From Helopsaltes ochotensis (Eukaryota; Chordata; Aves; Passeriformes; Locustellidae): a stretch of DNA of 64,000 nt. Shown here in pieces: positions 24,645 through 37,300 of this stretch (position 1 is the first letter of the stretch; the number at the start of each line of letters is the position of its first letter). Made by a program: the position numbers and the translations under genes. The stretch lies in the NCBI GenBank assembly GCA_013400155.1, contig VXBM01000136.1, forward strand, positions 668,906 to 732,905, given 5' to 3'. Under the pieces are notes generated by a model. That model did not search any database and had not been told where the DNA came from. It saw only the letters and a program-made list of their open reading frames with translations.

Positions 24645-27600
24645 CTGTTCCCTAACTGCTGACTTCTTCTGATTTTGTGTCTGTAATTAGCTTTCACTTG
24701 GAAAGAAGAGACTAGTGTTTGTAAATATGGAGGGTAAGGAGTTTTCTTTTGGTCATTTTCTCCCTGCAGTGTTGCTAGTGCTTTTTTTTTAGGAAGAGGG
24801 AATCAATGATTATTCAGAAAAATATCCTCTGGCACTTTAAATCTCTAGTAAGTAGGGTCAGGTAGCAGGGTCTTTTTAATGTAACCACTCCTCAGCTCTG
24901 TAGATCCTGTAGATTTCCCATAAATGTGTGGATTATTGCTACTTACATCTGGTAGAGTGAACATCTGGAAAATAGCAGGTGAGAAGTGGGATATTCTGCT
25001 GCCATGCCTCTTGGAACATAGACTGGAATAAAAGTGCAGTAGAGCATCACAAATAGTCTTGGTGTTAGATGACTGTTCATTTTGGGGAAACAAGGAGGCA
25101 AGTAGGAGAAACATCTTTCTGATGACAGTTACATGCAGAACCTGAGTTGTCTGTTCCTTGAAACAGCTGTTTCTTTTTCCTTGTTCCCTAATTTGGTCAA
25201 GCATTGACAAAGTTGCTAACAGGTATTTAATTCTTCCTACTGTTTAAGGGAGATGTTGAGTTAGAGCTTTTTTACTTAGCAGAACTATTTGCTTTAAAGA
25301 GTTGGTGGAAGGTGGTGGATGCTGTCAGTGAAACCTTCCATGCGACGGTGCAAGAAATGTCAGGTGGCTTGGATGAGGGATGAAGTGTCACTTCTATTTA
25401 TCCATTATCTCTTGGATTAGGGCCTTCTCAAGTTTTATAATTTCTTCATAAATTGCAAATTTCATAGTGAAACTGTATCTTCTGCCATTCTTTCCCTAGC
25501 TTGAACTAAAAAATCATTATTGACTGAAGCATTCTACAAGGCATGGAGAATTCAAATACATAGAAAGCCAATGTCAATTAAAATTTGGGGGAGGTTGTAT
25601 TGCCTTCCTGAATATGCATCTAGGCTCTCATGCACAGTACAACTTTGCTTGCCTGTCAGATTTTAAAATTAAAATGTATTTTAATCACTTCTATATAAAT
25701 ATTAATCCCAACCCTTATCTTAAAAGGCTTCAGGACCCAAGGTATTGTGAACATTTTAAAACAAAAATGAAAATTGAACCAGTATGGGGAATTCTTTAGA
25801 ACTGCTACTGTTTTTCTTACTTATTATTAGTCCTAGATATAAGGCTGAAAACAATCAGTAAAAATCCTGGGAAGTATTTTTGGTCTGTGTCTCTTAGTTT
25901 GTTTTATTTCCTAGTAAGGTACTTTTCACGTGCTGTGTGAGCAGGAGGACAAACATTGGCATCTGACTGACCAGCATAGCAGAAGTGATATACAGAACAA
26001 AGAAGGCTTCTTGTTTGTAATCTCGTAGGTTTTTATTCATCTCAATTCATAACAGAGGAAATCAGTAACATTCAGTTGCTTTGGTAAAGTAGTATTAGGT
26101 CAAAATCAAGCAGTTCTTTTAACAAATGAACTTACTGTAATGTTCCTGGCTGTAAGGCTAAAGTTTCAAAGCAGTGTGCTTTTTACTTTGATTTATTTAT
26201 TGTCAGTAACTTATCAGGCCTTTGTTTGAATTGGGATCCATTGTGGGCAGCCAGAAATTGAACTTTATGTAATATAATCTATCTGTCACTTAGTATCAGA
26301 TCCCTAACAGTGATGCTAACACATTCAGACTTTAACATCTGGACCTCGCACTTGAGTTTTCAGACACGAGGTGGGGTCTAATGTTTCAGTGCTTCCATGA
26401 TGTCCCTTCCTAGCTATTTCCCATCTGTGTGTGACTGTCCCACTTCCCTAGGGGTCAGTCACTAGTGCTGCCAATGTCACCAGACAAGCTTTTTCCCAAG
26501 AGAAATTTTGTTTAAACTGTGTCATGTGTTAAACTGTGACAGACTACTGGATTCATTGTCTTCGCCTTAAAAGTCAGGAAAATGATAATGAAGCAGAAAG
26601 TTGTGGGATTATGCTTGAGCATATCTCTAAGATGAATATATAGTTTTTTATTTCATGGTCCAATTCCAAAAAAAGCAGTTCTCCAGTCTCCTTTAATGAT
26701 TTAAAGAAGAAAGGCCGAAGTATGGAAAGATAAGATGTGATTGCAGGAAAGACAAAGAGCAAGCATTAGAGTCTACAGCTGGGTTCTCACCCTCCCTGAC
26801 AAACTCAGTTCTTAAAAGAAAAACCTGTAATAGTTAATGTACTAAATGTTATTAAAATTTGCAATCTGCCTTCTACCTCCTGTAGAGCCTTTAATGGCTC
26901 TCAGGCTTTTCTGGGAATATGATTTCATGCTTTCCTAGCTGGAGAAGACCTTGGAAGAAAGCAGGCAAGCCTGTCCTTGAGCAAGAGAAAAATTCACACA
27001 TCTCCACCCTGGGCTTCCTGTTAGCTTCCAGGAATGTGCTTCTGTGATTGCTGCAACTATTTCATGAGCTCCTGGTGGTGCCTGGGAGTTGGCTGTGAGT
27101 GAGGGCCCCTCTGTGCTTTGGGCCCAAGCATCATATGGAGACTTAAGCATTGAAGGATAAAAGCAGTAGGTGGCTGGACTGACTGAAGGACACTTCCCCA
27201 GGCCTGTGCTCATTTTGTACATCATAAATTACCTGTGGGCACTAATGATAGAAGTCCAAACCATCAAATAAACAGGGTATCTCTTGTCATACACCCTCCC
27301 TCTGTTTTCTTCTGTGAATTGGCTTCTTAGTTTAGGTATTAATTCAGGAGGTGGAAAGCTCAGCTAAAGCCAATGAGTGGGAAGCTTAGCCCGGAGCAAT
27401 ACCTCCTCTGTCTCTTGAGCAAGTAGCAGCGAGGGAATGAAATTTCCCTCAAAACATCTGGCAGAGCTGAGCTGTGCCAGTACACCCTTCCTCCCCCAGG
27501 GAAGATGACTGACTCCTAGGGAGGGGCCAGATCAAAAGGAAGGTGCAGGGAAACGGAAACAGGGGTGAAAAGGGATGCCAGAATGTGTAAAGCATAGCTG

Positions 27601-27881
27601 CTGCATGTGTCTAGTGGTCTAGCTCCTGTTTGTGGAATAGATTTCATGAAAGATGCACTTATTTATGTTAGCCTGTGATATCTAGGTCTAGACCAACTGG
27701 CATGTTTTAAAAGTTTGGGAAAGAAAAGGAGACCAAAGTATTTTGCTTGCACTTTTTGCTTCAAGGTAATTACTTTTTAGTCTAAAAATCTTTGAAGTAA
27801 AATAAACTTTGTGTTTTAAGTAGCCAAAGGCATTTACTATGTTTGCAAAGACCTTTGCTCTTTGTGGTCTGGTTTGAGGAG

Positions 27882-27899
27882 TTTTTTTTTTTTTTTTTT
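27882..27899. repeat. Poly-T, 18 bases
   Basis: A homopolymer of 18 T after GGAG. Low complexity. Confidence 0.9.
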
Positions 27900-28801
27900 G
27901 TCTAGAAGAAACAAAAATATTTATGAGCTTGCTTTTGACTCCTGGGCTGCACTTCTGTGTGTGAGGTGAAATTGTACAAAGCTTCATTTTAATATTATCC
28001 ACAGAAGAGATACACTGCTGGTGGAAGGGTCTGGAAAAGCTACATGAAACCCTCTCTTTCAGGCTTTGCTTTGGAGAATGGTGGGTTGTATCTGTTTCGA
28101 TTTCCCTCCCTGTAGTGTTGCTGCTTGGATTGGCACCAAGAGTGGGTTTGATGCAGGTTTGGAGAGGCGACCCTCCTGAGCCTGAACAGGTGACTGCCTC
28201 TGTGGGTCAGGAGCTGTCCCTGAAAGTCTCATGTGGGATGGTGACCACCTGACATTTGGAACACCTTTCAGACCTTTGAAACATTCAGTGGCCCTGCGCA
28301 GTGAAGTCTGTGTTCATCTGGTGTAATTAACTCTGCTGGCAGGGACAGATTTATTATTAGCAATGGAAACCACCTGAAACATGACAAACCTTGAAGTTAA
28401 AGGAAAAGTAGCATTTTTAGTTCACTTTTTTATAATCCCTGCCTGCATCATGAATATGTGTGGACTGAATCAGTCCTGAAAATGCATTTGTAAGCCTGAA
28501 ATGTCAGTACCTGCTGCACTGTTGCTAAGTTTAGTGGATACAAGGGTTTCACTTGTAATTTAAATGGTGAGCTACAGGTGTTTATTCCCTACTCTCATGG
28601 GATGGGTTTTTAAATTCGGGTTTGGTACCTACTGGTTATATTTTTCAGTGCAATTGAAATAAAGTTGTGGCCTTTTGTGGAGCTTTGTAATTCACAGAAC
28701 TATTGATCTTGTCTGATTCAGTGGAGCATTACTGTTAATTCAGAGTAAAGAACTGTTTTCGTCTTTCTACACAATGAATGTGTAAAAGGACAGAAACAGT
28801 G

Positions 28802-29164
28802 TGTGATGAACTGGCCACAACTCCTATTCCTGGGGTTCCTCCGCCCCTCTGGTGGGCAGGAGGCAGACAATTTGAGAGTGAAGTCAGCCTTGGAAGAAGG
28901 GAGGGGTGACTGGAAAGTGTTTCAAGATTTGGTTGTGTTTCTCATTATCTTGATTGATAATAAATAACTGATTATTTGATTGGTAAGAAATTAAAATTCC
29001 ACCGAGTGGAGTCTGTTTTGCTCAAGACAGTAGCTGGTGACTGATCTCTCCCTGTCCTTATCTCAACCCATGAGCCTTGTATTTTCTCTCCCCTGACCAG
29101 CTGAGGAAGGGAGTGATAGAATGGCTTTGGTGGGCACCTGGTGTCCAGCGAGGGTCAAACCACC
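28802..29164 (+). mobile_element. Solo LTR of an avian endogenous retrovirus
   Basis: About 360 bp starting TGTGATGAACTGGCC and ending near GGGTCAAACCACC. Internal blocks such as TTGATTGATAATAAATAACT, GAGTGGAGTCTGTTTTGCTC, CTGATCTCTCCCTGTCCTTA and TCAACCCATGAGCC match what I remember of a widespread bird LTR. The poly(A) signal AATAAA at 28959-28964 sets the + orientation. No internal retroviral genes flank it, so it is a solo LTR left by recombination. The exact family and the ends are uncertain, and I see no clear target-site duplication. It lies in sense orientation to KCNQ1. Confidence 0.75.
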
Positions 29165-30894
29165 CCTATAGGTTATGCAATAAAGTCAGAAAACACCTTG
29201 AAGTGTGAGAATGTGATGCTGGTAAACAGATAAACACACCAGATGAAACACCAAACCATCCCCTCTTAAAAGACTTGGCCTCAAGTAAACAAGCCACACA
29301 GAAGCCAGCAAAACCTACTCTGATGCGAAGTGCTTGATTTTATGCTTATAAATACTAAAGTAAAGTTTTTAAATGTATTCAAATAGCTTTTGCCAAATAG
29401 CAACCACCATGTATGAGTTTTTCTACTGTCTTCTGAATTATTTAAAAGGGAAAATACTTAGATCCTGGTTTTGCCACTACATCTTTGGAAAAAGAAAAAA
29501 AATCACACAGGAAAGGTTTGTATACATGAGAGAATTTTGCTTGCTTATGTTGTTAGAGCTTGATTTTTCTCTTTGAATGAAAGGTTATGTTTAAAAGCTA
29601 CATTCTTCTGGCATCTACTGAGGTTATGTTCTTCAGAACTCTTTATATGGCAAAAATAAGCAGTAGTAGTTAAACAAATATGGCACAGTCAAAGCAAATG
29701 CTTTGATCAAGTATTGTTGACGAATGTACTGTTACAGAAAGCTTTAAATAATGTGTTTTATTTCTGTCTTGCATGGCATTAGATGAATCAAAACAGGTGG
29801 TTTTTAAGTTATATGCATGTTTTAGAAACTGGTGATTAATCAAGAATTATAGTAGTGTAATGTGTATGTCTTTTAGTAAGTGCATTTAAAAACACATTTG
29901 GCAATAAATACATCATTTAGGTACATAACCAAACACTCAATTTAAGGAAAAGTTCAGGAGAAACGATGACGCCTAACCTTTTGTACATATCTTGAACCTA
30001 GCTACTTACTTCTGTTTGGACAGGGATTTCAGCTTTGGGTAGTGTTTCTAGTGTCTGGAGCACCTGTACACTGCAACCTTCTGCAGGGGAATATTAAAGA
30101 CTTGTGCTACAAAAGCCCGAAACTGCAGGTTGTGCTGCTAATATTTGTGAGATACTGTCATGTTGCTTGTCACTTCTACTGCAGTTGTAAGGTCTGCAGT
30201 GGTTGTTATTCAAAACAGGGTGCCTTTTGGACAGAGAAAGACATAACTCTTGATTTTAAACACGTAGAGACCTTTGCTGTCATATAAATACGTTAAGGAT
30301 CTTTCCTGTGCCAAAAACTTAGAGCTACGATCTGCTAGATACAAACCGCTTGATGACTTGGCACAAAAAGTGACAAGTTAGCAGTAGCAGCTTTTAAATA
30401 TGCGTTGTACCACAAAACATTATGCCTAAAAATGAAGAATCCCTCAGAATTTTTCAGGTGTTTGAGATCTGAGCTGTATAAATGTGAGAACGGATGGTAA
30501 GGTGCTGATTTGCACTGTGGTCGTTTTTTTTCTGGAAAAGAAACTGTTGAACCAGAACTTATGAGATGGTTTCTGTTGAATATCAGTGGAGCCATAATTC
30601 ACCTGCTCATCCCCTGGGTCTGATTTGTTCCCATTAGAGATGGGAGATAGTCACCTGCAGTGCCTCCTTGGCTTCTGCAGCTGTTCAGTCTGAATCATTG
30701 GTTTGAACATTTGTTGGTCTCAGATTAACTTCATGCAATAGAATGAGAATTCTGTGGCCTTATGAAGTGTTGGCGTACACTCTTTTCTTTTCTCCCTGCT
30801 TTTGAACCTGGCAGGAAATCAGTGCATTTGCCTCACAGTAGTATGGCAAAGCTCTTTCTTGGTGTGACTTGGTGGTGTTTTGTGTTTTTTGTTT

Positions 30895-30895
<1 letters not shown>

Positions 30896-30934
<39 letters not shown>
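30896..30934. repeat. Poly-T homopolymer, 39 bases
   Basis: An uninterrupted run of 39 T preceded by GTTTTTTGTTTG and followed by GTGTTTGC. It gives rise to meaningless poly-F and poly-K open frames on the two strands. Confidence 0.95.
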
Positions 30935-30935
<1 letters not shown>

Positions 30936-33539
30936 TGTTTGCACTTCATAGCTTTCAGGAACCTGAGTGCTGCTTTTGCTTGAAGCTTAGGTATGAGCAC
31001 ATGCCATCTAACCTGAGGCTGAGGTGTCAAAGGTAGGGCCTCAGTGTGTTTTGTGCAGATACCCCTCTCCTGCACAGATTTATGGATGGAGCCATGGGGG
31101 TTCCAGCTGAGAGCAGAAAGTGAGGTGGAAAAAATGCAGGCCCTAATTGTGTTTCTGAAATGAAATGCAAGCTCCTAAAATCTCTAAAAAGCATAGGTGA
31201 ATCTTTCTTATGTTGCTGACATACGTCTTGTCACCACCATCTCTCTGACAGTTTGTGCTTAAAAGAATTCAGCTTTTTTCACAGGTGTGCAAATTTTGCT
31301 CATATTTGCTCAAATCTTGCTTATCAGTTTGGAAGACAGGATAGGACTTCCTAAACCACTGAAATATTTCAAAGTGAAGACTTTTTCTCAGGATATAATG
31401 TTTATTTACAGCTGTTGTGTAACTATATCAGTAAAATACTACTAAAAATGTAGAGCCTTGTTATGCACCCTCTGATTTCAGGGTCCTAAACATCATAAGG
31501 AGAGCTGATGAACTTGCTTGTTTTTTTGATTTAAGTATTGTGCTTTCAAAGCATGATGAAGCATGATAGCTCATTCTCCTTGCTTGGATGCAGATGTATT
31601 TTATTAACTATACACAGTTCTGTACTGCCACTGCAATACAATGTCTGTGTTGCACACTTTGAGCGAAGGATAGGCATGGTTGTGACGTAGTGTCCGAATA
31701 TCATTTCATCATGTGATTTTTCTAGCAAAATTACCTTGAAATAGAACAAAACAAATTATCCTTTTGCTTCTGTGGAATATAAGTGCTGTGATCATCTCTG
31801 GAAAGACTAGCCTTTGGAGTTTAAGTGAAAACCCCTCCCAAAATGAGAAGCCAGCTTCAAGGTTTAGTGGCAGCAGTGGTGTACTCGGGGGTTCATTGAA
31901 AGCCTTTTTTAGTGTCATGCAGACTGACTGCTTTCCCTTCTTTACCGCTTTACGTTTATTCAGAGCTTAAATGATCTTTAGTCTCAAGCATCCGTAATCC
32001 TTTGCTATGGCAGGGCTGTGGGGGCAGCTACCTGAATGTAATGAACAAACTCACCATGAAGTGGAAATTGCTGTGTAGATAAGGTCTAGGGAAATTGGGT
32101 TTAAATGAAGAAAGCAATAAGATGTAGTCTCCCAGGAGATCTGAAAGGAAATCTGGTTGCACCACCTGATTTAGGGAGGAAACACTGATTTTTCCTGATG
32201 TAGTTTTTCTGCTTTTACTTATCCTACGTGTCACCATACAGTCATTGTGTCTGTAACTGCAGCACTAAGGAAAAAAGATGTAGAAATGTTTTTTGTTGAT
32301 AAAGGCCCATGTCTAAGTCCCTGTGTGCTTTCAAGTTCTTCATTACAGCCCTGTCCCTTAGCACAAGCCACAGGGTGGCTGTTATACTGATTGGTTGAAT
32401 TCCTGAAATGTTCTTCTTGGAGTGCCCGGCACTACAGACTGTCCACAGCAAAAAGGAGAGACATTTTTCTCACTTGTAATTTAAAACAGAAGACATGTCC
32501 AGCCTTGTTCTTCAGTAGAATGCAAAGGAAAATGTTGGTAGGGATCTTGTGGGCAGCCTGAGATTTTGGAGTTTTTTTCCCCATCAGCTAATCTTTGAGG
32601 ACCAGGAATGGCTGCCCCCTAATCTGTAATTTCTTTGTTATCCTAACTCTTCACTTAACCCTTAAGGCAGGTTAAGGTTAAATAATGCCTTTCAGCTTCA
32701 CCCTTGTCCGATACCTGAATTGGGGACACAAAAAGCCCTCTGCAAAATATACCTGGTGATGCTGTCTGGCAGGGCTGCTGTGACAGGAAGGCAAGGAGGA
32801 GACTGGCTGCTCTCTCTGTGCTGCTGCAGGCTGAGCAGCCCCTTATTGTTATTTCTGGACGTGCTGATTCAGCGTGGCAGCGGTGTGTAATATATACAAA
32901 ATATGAGTGCCTACATATGTCAGATTAAAAAGTAAACAGGTCAGAGTGCGTCCTCTGATGTGTATTTACAGCACACTGACATCAGCAGGAGTTATGTACA
33001 TCCGAAGGCAGATTCAGCCTGTGCAATAAGTGGAGAAAAGTGTGCCTCAAGCCAAAGCAGCAGAGGCTGCATATCATATGTTTCAGTGAAAATCACTTCT
33101 AACTGTCCTTATATATACCCTACTTACATTGTGTATCTAACTTCAGCGATTAGCGCCTGTTAGGTATAAATGTGGTGAGAAGCTGTACCTTTCTGGAGTT
33201 GTTTAAGAGTTACAAATAGGCATGACTGAGTAGTTGAAGGACATTGAATTAAACATGCTTGAATTAATAGGGTAATGATTGGTGCTGCTCAGAGCTATAA
33301 AATAAACACTAGCTGGAGCTCTGTGCTATGCGGCAACCAGATCGAGCCATGGGGTTGCTGAAGTATTCTGAAATGACTCAACTTTGTTAAGTGAGAGAGA
33401 TAATCCTAAGAAAGCTCTCTACGTAGGCTCCCTGCGCAGTTAACGTTTTAAACCCCCCTTTGGTTTGTTGTTATGACTTCAAAGATACTCTAAAGCCTTT
33501 GTTAAATTGATCATTAACTCTGCAATGTTATAATTAGAC

Positions 33540-34310
33540 ATTTGAACTTGGCTGCATTCAAAAAGAAAATGCAAGAATGAAAATCCTGAGCAGCGTTGTT
33601 TCTCTGCAGCTCATCAGCATGGTCAGAGAAGGATTAAAGTTCCACAGGAGTTAAAAAGCAATGGGGATTGAAGGCATTAACCAGCCTTGCAGGATGGATA
33701 GGGAGCCATTAATCCACAAAGTTTTTCTTTGAAAGTATGGAGCGAGAATAATGTCAGGAACCTGAAATGGGTTTCTGCTGGAGATTTAAATTTAAGCTCA
33801 TAAACCATTCTGATGGGAATGTCGGGCTGGAAGCGTGTGTCGGGGAATCCTTAAGTTTGCAGCGCAGCAATTGAGCACGTTACAGCATCAGCTGTGGGCT
33901 GCCACTGACCCTTTCCGAGGCTGCAAAACCAGCAGAGGAAGCCCCAGAGGCGGCTGTAAACAATAGGAACGAGCCCAAGCAGCGGCTGGGAAGATTGAGG
34001 GTGGCTGGAGGCTGCGGTTAAAGTTTATGAGGTCTGGGGCTGGGAGAAGCTCAGCCCTACGTCTCCCACTTTGCTCAGTCTCTCCTGATGGAGTTCAAGT
34101 CGAGACAACAGCTGGTAGCTACTATGAGCCCGGCTGCAGAGTGGATGGGAAAACCTGTCTCCATAGTAACAGAGCAGGCATCGCATGTGCTGCTCCTGCT
34201 AGACCTGGGGAGTAGCTGGCTAAAGACATCTGGTCGGTGTAGCCAATTCTCTGGGGAAATTAGCTCATTTCATCTGATAGTAACCACAGAAACTTTTGAT
34301 TTGGTTTAAT
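33540..34310. promoter_or_regulatory. Candidate regulatory element, CpG-enriched, with RFX-like site
   Basis: By eye, 33820-34140 holds about 13 CpGs where most of the intron is nearly free of them. The flanks hold compact motif-like sequence: AGCCATTAATCC (homeobox-like), GGATTAAAG, and GTCTCCATAGTAAC at 34157-34170, close to the RFX X-box (GTNRCC..RGYAAC). The patch is not an obvious exon: no frame with a Kozak ATG and a GT donor is supported. An enhancer or an alternative promoter within KCNQ1 intron 2 is the inference. Confidence 0.35.
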
Positions 34311-37300
34311 AGTATGATGCTGCACACGAGATAGAACCAATTGGTTCGGCAGTTTTGAAAGTCAAAGATTATCTATCTGCTTTAAGGTAAATATTTTGGT
34401 AAGGAAGGCTATTGCTTGTGCTCATTACCCCACCTCCCTCTCTTCCCTGCGGTGATGTTTCTGTCTAGTATGAGGTGATTCTTCAGTGTGGGGTGGGTTT
34501 TATGAATTCAAAGATAGTTTTCTCTTTCTAAATATTTATTTCTTCTGCTTACAAGAGCTCTTTGTATTATAGTGAACCCTCTAGGCCTTTCATCTTAGGG
34601 AAGCTCTATATAGTGTGAGATAATGTCTGTGTTAACATACTATAGCCTGTACTCTAAAAAACGTTTACTCCCCGCCCGCAAAATCTTGGGTCAATTAACT
34701 CCTACGTCTTTTCAAAAGGAATATTCTGAACAGTTAAGCAGCTACAAATAAATCTCAAAATAACTGTTAAATATGTGTCAAAGTCTTGAACTATTTAGCA
34801 TCAATTAAACCAATTACAGATCATAATCTTGTGTACAAGACAGGAAAATTCCCACCTGATTTTTGTGGAGCAAATTCTGCATCCAATAGGCAGAGACTAT
34901 ACTAAGGATATGGTGGTTAGGTATGTTGGCTGTATTTTCTTTAGCACAAAATATATCAGCTCACACTATCTCTGTAACACTCAGAAATGTGTAGGAAATT
35001 GAAAAATGGAAACTTTTTTTTCCATTTGCACATTAAAACATCATTCTATATTTTTCATATGCCAATAAATTATTGTAGTGGATGGTAGCTTTTCTGGAAG
35101 AATAATGCATGCAGAAAAGTGCCTTTGAAGTAGCCCAAGAGGAACATCCTAACTGTGTGGGGCACAAAGAAATGCTTGATCTTCCACCACCCACACCCAC
35201 TACTGACACCTACTCCTGGTTACAAATATTTGAGCTCAGTGGGTTGCTGTGGCCATCGTGATCTGGAAAATGAAAATGTGTGGACAGGCATGAGCCTGAG
35301 CCGTATGTCTCTGTTTATGGAAGACCAGCAGAGCTGTCAGTCTTTGAGAAGCCCTACCCCTGATTTCTGTCTGTGCACGTGGGGTTGAAGAGAGAAGTGT
35401 GTTCAGCACTGCTGGGCAACAGCAATCAATGATTTTATGGAGAATAAGAGCTGCTGGCTGCCATAGTTCTTAAGAAAGATCTAAAGGGCATCTAAAGGCC
35501 TTATCATCTGAGAAATGATTATAATAAGGGAAGGGGCCTGAGCTTCCCCAATCAGACAAGTGCAGCAGATGTTCAAGGGCCCCAGGTGGGTTATATAGAT
35601 GTTAATAAACCAGATGAGCTGAAATCAGTTCATGAAAGAAGTTTAATCAATCTGAGTTGATTCAAGAAGTGACTGACTACCTGATGAATGCAAATACCTT
35701 ATTGAATGAAGACTCTTTGGTTTTCTTGGTCTGCTGAGCTCATGCTCTGATGAACCAAGAATTACATCTCTCTGTGGAGTTAAACCATTGAAAGTGGGTG
35801 TCAGATTTTTGTTTTCCCCCCCAAATGCTTTTATTTCCTAACTGGAAGCAGTCATGTAACAATGTGAAGCAGCATGTGGGTGAGTGGTGGTAAAGATGGC
35901 ATGAAAGAAGCCTTTCCTTCTCCACTCTGGACTTCATACTGAGTTTCATGGCAAATGAACTGTCTTGAAAATGAAGAACAAACCTCTTGGTTTCATAGTT
36001 TTAAATTTCTGGCTACAGGAATCAATAAGAACAAAAATCTATTTAATCAGAGAAAAATTATGATATTATTGTGGAAAGACTTAAGGTGCAAGGGTGCTTT
36101 GGGGATCATGAGGTGAGTGGTTGTTTGCTTTTCTGCATTTTGCCTGCTTGCTCTTATGAAGCCAAACAGCTTTGGCTAGAACTTGCAATAAGTCTCCCTG
36201 AAGCTGGATGTTGATAAAAATTAGGGCATTCCAGTCAGTGTGGTTATTAACGTGAAATCTTTCCTCTCAGGGTATAGAGAGGGTATTTTTTCACTGGGCT
36301 CCTTATTGTCACAACATTTTCAGGAAGTTTAAATCTCTGACATGACTGGTCTTCTGATCTGTCCAGATCAACTCATGGATTTGGGAGTTCTGAGAGGGAA
36401 ACTGGAGACAAGGACCTCTCTAGGGAGACCCGCCCAAAAATAGAGACCCCATACAAATCTCTTTCTCAAGCAAAAACTGTTAGTAAATTTCTTCAGTAAA
36501 TTCCCTCTGCTTTTTATACTATTGCTGAGTTCAAAGCAGTTCTTCTAGGATGACTTGTAGGGGTTTTTGCAGCTTTTAGGTATTAGTTAGGTTAGGTAGT
36601 AAAAGACAGTCATATATGCTGTCCCTTCATGGAAAAGGGTAGGTACTCCTGAAACCATAGCTGCTTACATCTCAAGGGCACTTGACATGGATTTCCCTTT
36701 GCACATCCCTATTTCTCTCCCTTAACTGGAGAAAAAGGCATGCATTTTTACCTTGTTCGAGTACTTGGAGTTTGCAGTCCCCATGAGGTCCTTGTCTAGC
36801 CTGGCAGTTAATGCTAATTTAGTTAATCAGTATAAATATTAATGTTGCTTGTATAACTTTTTGTAGTTATGAACATTCTTGAAAACACATCACATGCGGT
36901 TACAGATGTTTTTAAGAGTTTAGCTGGTTTTTGGAATATGGTACAATTGCATTTCTGATACTGGCTGCATGCTGGTGTTTCTTTCTGTGTTTTCCTTTCA
37001 GGAAGCATAAACTGTGGATTATGTGGCTCAGTACTCAGATCTAAGTGATGTAAGGGTGTGATCTTCCCTTTTCAACAGATAGCTTCAACTGTGCTTGTCT
37101 GTTATGGAATGCAGCTTGCTTCAGTGGTCACCCTGTTGGCTTGGATGGGGATATTCAAGAATAAATTGTTACAGAGTGAAGAGGTGTCAGAAATCAGATC
37201 TGTACCATGGGCAGCTTAGTGTTAAAGCCTCGAGACTGAAGTCTAATCCTGAAACAAAATGTCAGAAATATTCTTCCTGCCAAAACTCTGAATAGCTTCT

